Assembly (NCBI RefSeq): GCF_946480385.1
Contig: NZ_CAMLJP010000181.1
Coordinates: forward strand, 1-6,249
Reading direction: 5' to 3'
Length of the DNA stretch: 6,249 nucleotides
DNA from: an uncultured Azospirillum sp.
GTDB taxonomy: Bacteria > Pseudomonadota > Alphaproteobacteria > Azospirillales > Azospirillaceae
Position numbers and translations under genes: made by a program. Under the pieces are notes generated by a model. That model was not told where the DNA came from and ran no database searches. It saw only the letters and a program-made list of their open reading frames with translations. This document shows, piece after piece, positions 1-6,249 of the stretch. Position 1 is the first letter of the stretch. The number at the start of each line of letters is the position of its first letter.

Positions 1-45
1 GCGGTGGGCGTGCGCGCCGATCAGCATCTCGCCGGTGATGGTCAT
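1..45 (-). CDS. 2-oxoglutarate semialdehyde dehydrogenase, N-terminal fragment (probable)
   Basis: Only the first 15 codons are in the window; the gene continues past the left edge. The visible peptide is MTITGEMLIGAHAHR. This resembles the opening of NAD(P)-dependent aldehyde dehydrogenases that oxidise 2-oxoglutarate semialdehyde (2,5-dioxopentanoate) to 2-oxoglutarate, which typically begin M-x-(I/L)-T-G-x-x-L-I-G. The ATG is supported by a strong AAGGAG ribosome site 9 nt upstream (bases 55-60 on the minus strand). The gene starts 28 nt after the araD stop codon, so it is probably the next gene of the same operon and catalyses the step after AraD. No catalytic residue is visible, so the identity rests on this short N-terminus and on context. 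Confidence 0.6.
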   Translation of the reverse strand, partial: MTITGEMLIGAHAHR

Positions 46-73
46 GTGGGGTCTCTCCTTACTCGAACGCCGC

Positions 74-1000
74 TCAGCGCGCCCAGCGCAGCACAAGCGG
101 ATCGAGCCGCCGCGCCGCGTCCAAAAGGCCGTCGCGGCTGATGGGGTGCGGACCCGCCAGCGGGTGGCGCATCGCGTCGGACTTGATGACGCCGCCCTCC
201 TTCATCAGGATCTTCGCGGTGGCGATGCCGCATTGGCGGTTCTCGTGGTTGATCAGCGGCAGCCAGCGCCCATAGGCCGCCACCGCCGCCTCGCGGTCGC
301 CCGCCAGATACGGATCGACGATCTGCCGGATGCCGTCGGGATAGCCGCCGCCGGTCATCGCCCCCGTCGCCCCGGCGTCGAGGTCGGCCAGCAGCGTGAT
401 CGCCTCCTCACCGTCCCACGGGCCCTCGATGGCGTCGCCGCCCAGCTCGATCAGCGTGCGCAGCTTGGCCGCCGCCTGCGGCACCTCGATCTTGAAGTAG
501 GAGACGTTGGCGATCTCCCGCGCCATCCGCGCCAGCAACGGCGCGGACAGCGCAGTGCCGCTGACCGGCGCATCCTGGATCATGATCGGGATGTCGATGG
601 CGTCCGACACCCGCTGGAAGAACTCGACGATGCCGGCTTCCGGCACGCGGATGGTGGCGCCGTGATAGGGCGGCATCACCATCACCATGGCGGCCCCCAG
701 CTCCTGGGCGCGGCGGCTGCGCTCGGCACAGGCGCGGGTGCTGAAATGGGTGGTGGTGACGATCACCGGCACCCGGCCGGCGACATGGGCCAGCATCGTC
801 TCCATCAGCACCGTGCGCTCGTCGTCGGTCAGCACGAACTGTTCGGAGAAGTTGGCGAGGATGCACAGGCCGGTGGAGCCGGCGTCGATCATGAAATCGA
901 CGCAACGCTTCTGCCCGTCGAGGTCCAGCTCTCCCGATTCGGTGAAGATGGTGGGGACGACGGGGAAGACGCCGCGATAGGGGCGGGCGCTGGGCGGCAT
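74..1000 (-). CDS. araD: L-2-keto-3-deoxyarabonate dehydratase (DHDPS/NAL family)
   Basis: This 308-residue class I aldolase-fold enzyme should dehydrate and deaminate-free convert L-2-keto-3-deoxyarabonate to 2-oxoglutarate semialdehyde (EC 4.2.1.43) in the cytoplasm, the fourth step of oxidative L-arabinose breakdown. It closely resembles Azospirillum brasilense AraD as I remember it: RGVFPVVPT near residue 9, ILANFSEQF at 47-55, the MPPYHGAT stretch at 109-116, GPWDGEEAITLLADL at 193-207, LINHENRQ at 249-256 and a RRLDPLVLRWA C-terminus. The Schiff-base lysine is Lys170 in YFKIE. Where DHDPS has its YN-x-P motif with the proton-relay tyrosine, this protein has QDAP (142-145). The start at 1000 is chosen because GAAGGA lies 10 nt upstream and the length before RGVFPVV matches the family; an ATG at 1018 (six residues longer) has a poor ribosome site. 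It lies 61 nt downstream of araB. The symbol follows Azospirillum usage and is unrelated to E. coli araD (ribulose-5-phosphate epimerase). Confidence 0.9.
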   Translation of the reverse strand: MPPSARPYRGVFPVVPTIFTESGELDLDGQKRCVDFMIDAGSTGLCILANFSEQFVLTDDERTVLMETMLAHVAGRVPVIVTTTHFSTRACAERSRRAQELGAAMVMVMPPYHGATIRVPEAGIVEFFQRVSDAIDIPIMIQDAPVSGTALSAPLLARMAREIANVSYFKIEVPQAAAKLRTLIELGGDAIEGPWDGEEAITLLADLDAGATGAMTGGGYPDGIRQIVDPYLAGDREAAVAAYGRWLPLINHENRQCGIATAKILMKEGGVIKSDAMRHPLAGPHPISRDGLLDAARRLDPLVLRWAR

Positions 1001-1010
1001 AGCAATCGTA

Positions 1011-1016
1011 TCCTTC
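1011..1016 (-). promoter_or_regulatory. Ribosome binding site deciding the araD start
   Basis: GAAGGA on the minus strand, 10 nt before the ATG at 1000. It overlaps the alternative in-frame ATG at 1018-1016, which itself has no convincing purine-rich site upstream. This favours the shorter 308-residue protein. Confidence 0.6.
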
Positions 1017-1061
1017 ATCGAAATCCGGCACTTAGATCCGGTGTGGAAGTCCGGACAGCAT

Positions 1062-1943
1062 TCAGCGCGAGGCGGGTCCGAACCCGCAGGCCGGCAGGCC
1101 GCGCACGCCCGGATCGCACTCGAACAGCGCGCCGGCCAGCGGTTCCTCGTCCCGGCCATGCGCCGCGGTGGTGATGAACATCCGGTCCAGATCCGGACCG
1201 GCGAAGACGCAGGAGGTGACGCGGGACACCGGCAGCGCGATGGCGCGGTCCAGCGTCCCGTCGGGGCGGAAGCGGCTGATCCGCGCGCCGTCCCAATGGG
1301 CGATCCACAGCCCACCCTCGGCGTCGCAGGTCATGCCGTCGGGATAGCCGTCGGCCTCGGTGAAGCGGATGTGGACGCGCTTGCCCGACAGGCCGCCGTC
1401 GGCGCCGATGTCGAAGGCGTAGACCGTCCGCGCCGCGCTGTCGGTGTGGTAGATCGTCCGGCCGTCCGGCGACAGCGCCGGCCCGTTGGCGACGGTGTAG
1501 CCCTGATCGACCCGCGTGACCGCGCCATCGCCGTCGATGCGGTAGAAGCTGCCGGCAGGCGCTTCCTCCGCATCGTCCATGCTGCCGACCCACAGCCGGC
1601 CGTCGCGGTCGGCCTTGCCGTCGTTCAGGCGGTTGCCCGGCATGTCCGGCTCGATCCGCGCGATCTCCTCGCCGACCGTCGCCTGCCCCGGCTCCAGCCG
1701 CAGCCGGACCACCCGGCGCGAGCGCAGCCCGGCGATGAAGCCGTCGCCGTCGGCGCTCTCCACCAGCCAGCAGGCCGCATCATCCAGCTCCCACCCAGCC
1801 TGCGAACCGTCGGACAGGTCGTGGCGCAGGATGCGGGAGCCGCGGATATCGACGAAATACACGGCATCCTGCCGCGGAAACCAGAGCGGACCTTCCCCCA
1901 GCAACGCCCGGGCCTGCCAGACGCAACGCGCTTCCTGCGCCAT
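1062..1943 (-). CDS. araB: L-arabinonolactonase, SMP-30/gluconolactonase family
   Basis: A 293-residue six-bladed beta-propeller lactonase that should hydrolyse L-arabinono-1,4-lactone (possibly also D-galactonolactone) to the aldonate, the second step of the oxidative pathway, in the cytoplasm; no signal peptide is seen. Family metal ligands are recognisable: Glu17 in LLGEGPLW, Asn153 in VANGPALSPDG and Asp202 in GYPDGMTCDAEGGLW. Residues 103-120 (GNRLNDGKADRDGRLWVG) carry the conserved Arg105/Asn107 substrate-binding stretch and the typical NDG-K-x-D-xxGR-x-W-x-G motif. Length is normal for the family. The start ATG has a purine-rich GAGGGG about 10 nt upstream. It is the first gene of the minus-strand unit and is followed after 61 nt by araD, which supports L-arabinose rather than glucose as substrate. 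The exact lactone cannot be read from sequence. The symbol follows Azospirillum usage, not E. coli ribulokinase. Confidence 0.85.
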   Translation of the reverse strand: MAQEARCVWQARALLGEGPLWFPRQDAVYFVDIRGSRILRHDLSDGSQAGWELDDAACWLVESADGDGFIAGLRSRRVVRLRLEPGQATVGEEIARIEPDMPGNRLNDGKADRDGRLWVGSMDDAEEAPAGSFYRIDGDGAVTRVDQGYTVANGPALSPDGRTIYHTDSAARTVYAFDIGADGGLSGKRVHIRFTEADGYPDGMTCDAEGGLWIAHWDGARISRFRPDGTLDRAIALPVSRVTSCVFAGPDLDRMFITTAAHGRDEEPLAGALFECDPGVRGLPACGFGPASR

Positions 1944-1969
1944 ACCGCTCGACCCCCCTCACCCTGGCG

Positions 1970-1995
1970 GACCGCCATTCGTCGGCGGCCTTTTT
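1970..1995 (+). terminator. Terminator-like hairpin with T-tract in the araB leader (orphan)
   Basis: On the plus strand, CCGCC (1972-1976) pairs with GGCGG (1984-1988) across a 7-nt loop, extended by G1970-C1990 past an A-C mismatch, and is followed directly by five T (1991-1995). This looks like a weak intrinsic terminator reading rightward, but no plus-strand gene lies upstream of it. On the minus strand the same bases form a slightly better hairpin (G-U instead of A-C) in the 5' leader of araB, just ahead of its ribosome site. Function is uncertain; it could block antisense transcription from araB towards gbpR or shape the araB leader. Confidence 0.25.
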
Positions 1996-2016
1996 CAAAA
2001 TTTGTTGACGGCCCAA

Positions 2017-2042
2017 ACGATAAGGGGCCTCTTGATAATCGT
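2017..2042. promoter_or_regulatory. Second, widely spaced dyad between araB and gbpR
   Basis: ACGAT (2017-2021) and ATCGT (2038-2042) form an inverted repeat around the near-palindrome AAGGGGCCTCTT (2022-2033). The half-sites resemble those of the perfect palindrome at 2063-2081, but the centre-to-centre distance is about one helical turn longer. Its centre is about 42 bp from that palindrome's. It could be the activation site that accompanies a LysR-type recognition site, though short dyads of this quality occur by chance. Confidence 0.3.
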
Positions 2043-2044
2043 CC

Positions 2045-2073
2045 AATATGAAGATCGGCGCTTACGATATCAA
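2045..2073 (-). promoter_or_regulatory. Candidate sigma-70-type promoter for araB-araD
   Basis: On the minus strand TTGATA (2073-2068) and CATATT (2050-2045) are separated by exactly 17 nt, matching the -35 and -10 consensus at 5 of 6 and 4 of 6 positions. The -35 box lies inside the perfect palindrome at 2063-2081, so a bound regulator would occlude this promoter. A weaker alternative on the same strand is TTGGAC (2046-2041) with TTATCG (2023-2018), also 17 nt apart; it would place the palindrome near -60, the usual position for LysR-type activation. Sequence alone does not decide between them. Confidence 0.4.
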
Positions 2074-2081
2074 ATATCGTA
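2063..2081. promoter_or_regulatory. Perfect 19-bp palindrome, probable GbpR operator
   Basis: TACGATAT-CAA-ATATCGTA: two perfect 8-bp inverted half-sites around a 3-bp spacer, in an AT-rich island within GC-rich DNA. It ends 36 bp before the gbpR start and lies about 120 bp before the araB start, between the divergent genes. This is the classic place for a LysR-type regulator to control itself and the divergent unit. Binding by GbpR is inferred from position and symmetry. Confidence 0.65.
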
Positions 2082-2117
2082 TCCCGGCGCCGCTGCCCGA
2101 CCGGAGGCATTCCCCCC

Positions 2118-3098
2118 GTGACCCCGCAACGCTTTTCCCCGAACTGGTTCCAGAAGGCGCGGCTGAAGCTGCGCCATCTCCAGCTGTTCGCGGCGCTCGA
2201 CGAGCACCGCAACCTGCACCGCGCCGCCGCCAGCCTGAACATGTCGCAGCCCGCCGCCTCCAAGCTGCTGGGCGATCTGGAGGAAACGCTGGGCATCGAG
2301 CTGTTCGACCGCCATGGCCGCGGCATCGAGCCGAATTGGTACGGCAGCCTCATGATCCGCCACGCCCGGATGATCCTCAGCGAGCTGCAGGAGACGGGGG
2401 AGGAACTGAACGCCCTGCTCGCCGGCCACAGCGGCCGGGTGTCCATCGGCACGGTGATGGCCCCGGCGGTGGAACTGGTGGTGCCGGTCATCAGCAGCCT
2501 GACCCGCGAGCATCCCAACCTGAAGGTCGCGGTGGCGGTGGAGACCAGCGATGTGCTGGCCGACCGCGTCCATCAGGGGGTGATGGATTTCGCCATCGGC
2601 CGCCTGCCCGGCCATTTCGACCCCACCGCCTTCGAATATCAGGAGATCAGCAGCGAGGAGCTGTGCTTCATCTGCCGCGAGGGCAACCCCCTTCTGCAGC
2701 TGGGCCGTCCGCTGACCGCCGCCGACTTGTCCGACGCCACCTGGATCCTGCAGCCGGTCGGCACGCTGCTGCGCGACCGGGTGGAGGCGCTGTTCCGGGC
2801 CGAAGGCGCCCGGCTGCCGCACCGGGTGATCGAAAGCGCCTCCCCCGTCATCTCGATGGCGATGGTGGCGGAAACCGAGTCGATCACCGTCTTCGCCCGC
2901 GCGCTGGCCCAGGTGTTCTCGCCCAGCGGCTGCTGCGCCATCATGCCCTTCCACAAGCGTTTCAGCGTCGAACCCTACGGCATCTTCTGGTTGAAGGACC
3001 GGCCGCTGTCGCCGGGTGCCCGCACCGTGCTGTCGGCGGTGCGGGCGGCGTCGGAGCTCAAGATGCGCCTGATGTCGGCCACCGCCGGAGCGATGTGA
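2118..3098 (+). CDS. gbpR: LysR-type transcriptional regulator, GbpR type
   Basis: A 326-residue LysR-family regulator, normal in length. Residues 16-75 form the winged helix-turn-helix, with the helix-turn-helix at about 36-55 (AAASLNMSQPAASKLLGDLE) and the wing at ELFDRHGRGIEP. Residues 105-315 are the two-lobed effector-binding domain. The GTG start is supported by GGAGG at 2103-2107, 10 nt upstream. It sits directly before a ChvE-type sugar-binding protein, the arrangement of gbpR and chvE in Agrobacterium and of gbpR and sbpA in Azospirillum, where GbpR controls the binding-protein gene in response to L-arabinose, D-galactose and D-fucose. Here it is also divergent from araB-araD, so it probably controls the catabolic genes too. 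Whether it acts as activator or repressor at each promoter, and the true ligand (sugar or pathway intermediate), cannot be seen. The name is by similarity and context. Confidence 0.85.
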   Translation: MTPQRFSPNWFQKARLKLRHLQLFAALDEHRNLHRAAASLNMSQPAASKLLGDLEETLGIELFDRHGRGIEPNWYGSLMIRHARMILSELQETGEELNALLAGHSGRVSIGTVMAPAVELVVPVISSLTREHPNLKVAVAVETSDVLADRVHQGVMDFAIGRLPGHFDPTAFEYQEISSEELCFICREGNPLLQLGRPLTAADLSDATWILQPVGTLLRDRVEALFRAEGARLPHRVIESASPVISMAMVAETESITVFARALAQVFSPSGCCAIMPFHKRFSVEPYGIFWLKDRPLSPGARTVLSAVRAASELKMRLMSATAGAM

Positions 3099-3105
3099 TG
3101 GCTGA

Positions 3106-3124
3106 TACCTAAATGCATATCGAT
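3106..3124. promoter_or_regulatory. Degenerate copy of the palindrome upstream of chvE
   Basis: TACCTAAA-TGC-ATATCGAT keeps the 8-3-8 layout of the perfect palindrome at 2063-2081 and matches it at 10 of 16 half-site positions (4 left, 6 right). GATA (3104-3107) and TATC (3118-3121) give it additional internal symmetry. Its centre is about 30 bp upstream of the TTGACA box at 3142, so near -60, where LysR-type regulators usually contact recognition sites. It is a plausible GbpR site for chvE; the weak left half keeps confidence moderate. Confidence 0.45.
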
Positions 3125-3141
3125 TTGCTGAATAATCATAT

Positions 3142-3172
3142 TTGACAGTTATGGGGAAACGGAGGATTGCTA
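3142..3172 (+). promoter_or_regulatory. Candidate promoter of chvE-gguAB
   Basis: A consensus TTGACA stands at 3142-3147. A -10 box is poor: ATTGCT (3166-3171, spacer 18) or TTGCTA (3167-3172, spacer 19). A perfect -35 with a weak -10, next to a putative LysR-type site, fits an activator-dependent promoter. The implied leader to the chvE ATG is about 85 nt and contains a small hairpin, GCGGC (3222-3226) with GCCGC (3236-3240). Confidence 0.4.
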
Positions 3173-3263
3173 GTCGCACAAACCATCGCGTCCGACGCCA
3201 TCCGCGCCACAGAACGCGGGGGCGGCGTATCGCGTGCCGCAGTAACGGGGAGGATTTCGGTCC

Positions 3264-4352
3264 ATGTCGTCTCCTAAAGGGTTTTCTTTCAGCTCCAAGT
3301 TCGCCGGCCTCGCCGTCGGCCTGCTCGTCGCCACCAGCGCGCTCGTCCCGGCCATGGCCCAGGACAAGCCGACCGTCGGCATCGCCATGCCGACCAAGTC
3401 GTCGGCGCGCTGGATCGACGACGGCAACAACATGGTCAAGTATTTCCAGGAAAAGGGATACAAGACCGATCTGCAATATGCAGAGGACGACATCCCCAAC
3501 CAGCTCGCCCAGATCGAGAACATGGTCACCAAGAACGACAAGGTTCTGGTGATCGCCGCCATCGACGGGACGACGCTGACCGACGTGCTGCAGAAGGCGG
3601 CGGAACAGGGTGTCAAGGTCATCGCCTACGACCGCCTGATCCGCGGCTCGGCCAACGTCGATTACTACGCCACCTTCGACAACTTCCAGGTCGGCGTCCT
3701 CCAGGCCTCCTACATCGAAAAGGCTCTCGGCCTCAAGGAGGGCAAGGGTCCGTTCAACATCGAGCTGTTCGGCGGCTCGCCCGACGACAACAACGCCTAC
3801 TTCTTCTACAACGGCGCCATGTCGGTGCTTCAGCCCTACATCGACAGCGGCAAGCTGAAGGTGCAGAGCGGCCAGGTCGGCATGGACAAGGTGTCCACCC
3901 TGCGCTGGGACGGCGCCGTCGCCCAGGCCCGCATGGACAACCTGCTCAGCGCCTATTACGGCGACAAGCGGGTGGATGCCGTGCTGTCGCCCTATGACGG
4001 GCTCAGCATCGGCATCATCTCGTCGCTGAAGGGTGTCGGCTACGGCTCGGCCTCGCAGCCGATGCCGGTCGTCACCGGCCAGGACGCCGAGGTGCAATCG
4101 GTCAAGTCGATCCTGGCGGGAGAGCAGCGCTCCACCGTCTTCAAGGACACCCGCGAACTGGCGAAGGTCACGGTGGGCATGGTCGACGACCTGCTGGCCG
4201 GCCGCAAGCCGCAGGTCAACGACACCAAGACCTACGACAACGGCAAGAAGGTCGTCCCCTCCTATCTGCTGAAGCCGGTGCTGGTCGACGCCACGAACTG
4301 GAAACAGGTCCTGGTCGACGGCGGCTACTACAAGGAATCGCAGATCAAGTGA
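3264..4352 (+). CDS. chvE: Periplasmic multiple-sugar-binding protein, ChvE/SbpA type
   Basis: A 362-residue class I periplasmic binding protein (Peripla_BP_4 fold) for a CUT2-type ABC sugar importer. Residues 1-32 are a signal peptide: basic start, hydrophobic core at about 13-30 and a likely cut at AMA|QD (32/33). The mature protein tracks Agrobacterium ChvE through nearly its whole length as I remember it: [18 protein letters not shown] at 38-55, [16 protein letters not shown] at 75-90, VIAYDRLIR at 119-127, [14 protein letters not shown] at 134-147, [14 protein letters not shown] at 165-178, [19 protein letters not shown] at 239-257, [13 protein letters not shown] at 271-283 and [19 protein letters not shown] at 318-336. 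ChvE binds D-galactose, L-arabinose, D-glucose and related aldoses, and also signals to VirA in Agrobacterium; Azospirillum SbpA serves uptake of and chemotaxis to D-galactose, L-arabinose and D-fucose. The start is supported by GGGGAGGA at 3247-3254. Transport partners gguA and gguB follow. A chemoreceptor role here is inferred only from relatives. Confidence 0.93.
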   Translation: MSSPKGFSFSSKFAGLAVGLLVATSALVPAMAQDKPTVGIAMPTKSSARWIDDGNNMVKYFQEKGYKTDLQYAEDDIPNQLAQIENMVTKNDKVLVIAAIDGTTLTDVLQKAAEQGVKVIAYDRLIRGSANVDYYATFDNFQVGVLQASYIEKALGLKEGKGPFNIELFGGSPDDNNAYFFYNGAMSVLQPYIDSGKLKVQSGQVGMDKVSTLRWDGAVAQARMDNLLSAYYGDKRVDAVLSPYDGLSIGIISSLKGVGYGSASQPMPVVTGQDAEVQSVKSILAGEQRSTVFKDTRELAKVTVGMVDDLLAGRKPQVNDTKTYDNGKKVVPSYLLKPVLVDATNWKQVLVDGGYYKESQIK

Positions 4353-4361
4353 GTGAGCGGT

Positions 4362-4396
4362 GCGGGAGGGGGTTGTCATCCGGCAGCCTCCCCCGC
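4362..4396 (+). other. GC-rich hairpin between chvE and gguA
   Basis: GCGGGAGG (4362-4369) pairs with CCTCCCCCGC (4387-4396) with a 2-nt bulge, closing a loop of about 17 nt, 10 nt after the chvE stop codon. There is no T-tract, so it is not a standard intrinsic terminator. In binding-protein-first ABC operons such stem-loops often protect the 3' end of the binding-protein message, giving more binding protein than ATPase. That role is inferred here. The rest of the 97-nt gap holds only a small CGCT/AGCG stem and the gguA ribosome site. Confidence 0.4.
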
Positions 4397-4449
4397 GCTC
4401 CGCCCAGCGGCAGGTCGGCCCCTACAGTCGGGCGTTCAGGGGTTTACAA

Positions 4450-6020
<1,571 letters not shown>

Positions 6021-6024
<4 letters not shown>

Positions 6025-6249
6025 GCGCCGAACTGAACCTGCCCGCGCAGCAGCCACGCCAGGCCTCGATGGCCAAGTTCCTGAAGAGCCACATGCGCGA
6101 TTACGGCATGCTGATCTCGCTGCTGGCGATCGTGGCGTTCTTCCAGTACGTCACCAACGGCACGCTGCTGCAGCCGCTTAACCTGACCAACCTCGTGCTG
6201 CAGAACAGCTACATCGTCATCATGGCGCTGGGCATGCTGCTGGTGATCG
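6021..6249 (+). CDS. gguB: Sugar ABC transporter permease GguB, N-terminal part
   Basis: The first 76 codons of an inner-membrane permease of the CUT2 (BPD_transp_2) family; the gene runs off the right edge. After a polar, cytoplasmic N-terminus (about 1-28), residues 29-46 ([18 protein letters not shown]) form the first membrane segment, followed by [19 protein letters not shown], the conserved pre-TM2 stretch of this family, and the start of the second membrane segment ([12 protein letters not shown]). The sequence resembles Agrobacterium GguB ([15 protein letters not shown]). The ATG overlaps the gguA stop as ATGA, which indicates translational coupling and fixed subunit ratio; GGGAG at 6008-6012 is its ribosome site, 8 nt upstream. 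A second methionine at codon 17 is a less likely start. Confidence 0.9.

Noticed and set aside
1037..1055. TCCGG...CCGGA inverted repeat between araB and araD as an intergenic terminator
   Set aside because: Only 5 bp with a 9-nt loop and no T-tract; the two genes are most simply co-transcribed.
35..1174. 379-codon plus-strand open frame opposite araD
   Set aside because: Arg/His/Asp-rich product with no domain, antisense to araD and running into araB; a high-GC shadow.
1001..1315. N-terminal extension of the araD frame up to an ATG at 1315
   Set aside because: It overlaps the end of araB, has a low-complexity Pro/Arg/Ser-rich product, and the family starts just before RGVFPVV.
1041..2051. 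336-codon plus-strand open frame opposite araB
   Set aside because: Antisense to a lactonase with intact metal-ligand motifs; composition is that of a shadow frame.
3188..3198. GCGTC-C-GACGC dyad in the chvE leader
   Set aside because: Short GC palindrome with a single central base, expected by chance at this GC content and unlike the AT-rich candidate operators.
3142..3552. Plus-strand frame beginning in the chvE leader
   Set aside because: It starts at a TTG that is better read as part of the TTGACA box and continues out of frame through chvE.
2070..4379. 769-codon open frame on the minus strand opposite gbpR and chvE
   Set aside because: It lies antisense to two well-supported genes, crosses their intergenic region, and has a low-complexity His/Asp/Val/Gly-rich composition typical of the complement of high-GC codons.
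4360..4449. GTG-started extension of gguA by 30 residues
   Set aside because: It runs through the intergenic hairpin, is unlike GguA N-termini, and the ATG at 4450 has a good ribosome site.

Overview
The window is high-GC DNA with proteobacterial codon use. Its proteins resemble, from memory, those of Azospirillum and the Agrobacterium/Rhizobium group, so the source is most likely an alphaproteobacterium of the Azospirillum type. That taxonomic call is inference, since no search was run. No rRNA, tRNA, CRISPR array, insertion sequence or phage gene was seen.

Layout: two divergent units meet at a regulatory region at about 1944-2117. On the minus strand, read from 1943 down to 1, are an SMP-30-family sugar lactonase (L-arabinonolactonase, araB of Azospirillum), L-2-keto-3-deoxyarabonate dehydratase (araD of Azospirillum) and the first 15 codons of what looks like 2-oxoglutarate semialdehyde dehydrogenase. 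On the plus strand are a LysR-type regulator of the GbpR type (2118-3098), a ChvE/SbpA-type periplasmic sugar-binding protein (3264-4352), its double-domain ABC ATPase GguA (4450-6024) and the start of the permease GguB (6021 to the window edge).

Together the genes describe import and non-phosphorylative oxidation of L-arabinose, probably also D-galactose and D-fucose. ChvE captures the sugar and GguAB imports it. A dehydrogenase outside the window makes the lactone, and AraB opens it to the aldonate. A dehydratase outside the window makes 2-keto-3-deoxyarabonate, AraD converts that to 2-oxoglutarate semialdehyde, and the dehydrogenase yields 2-oxoglutarate for the TCA cycle. GbpR between the two units is the obvious regulator of both.

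The most interesting signal is regulatory. A perfect 19-bp palindrome lies in the araB-gbpR intergenic region. A degenerate copy with the same half-site spacing lies upstream of chvE, about 60 bp before the expected transcription start, which is the usual place for a LysR-type recognition site. No new type of biological system is visible; the gene content is a coherent sugar catabolic locus. No gene-free stretch exceeds 300 bases; the longest are 1944-2117 and 3099-3263, both described below.
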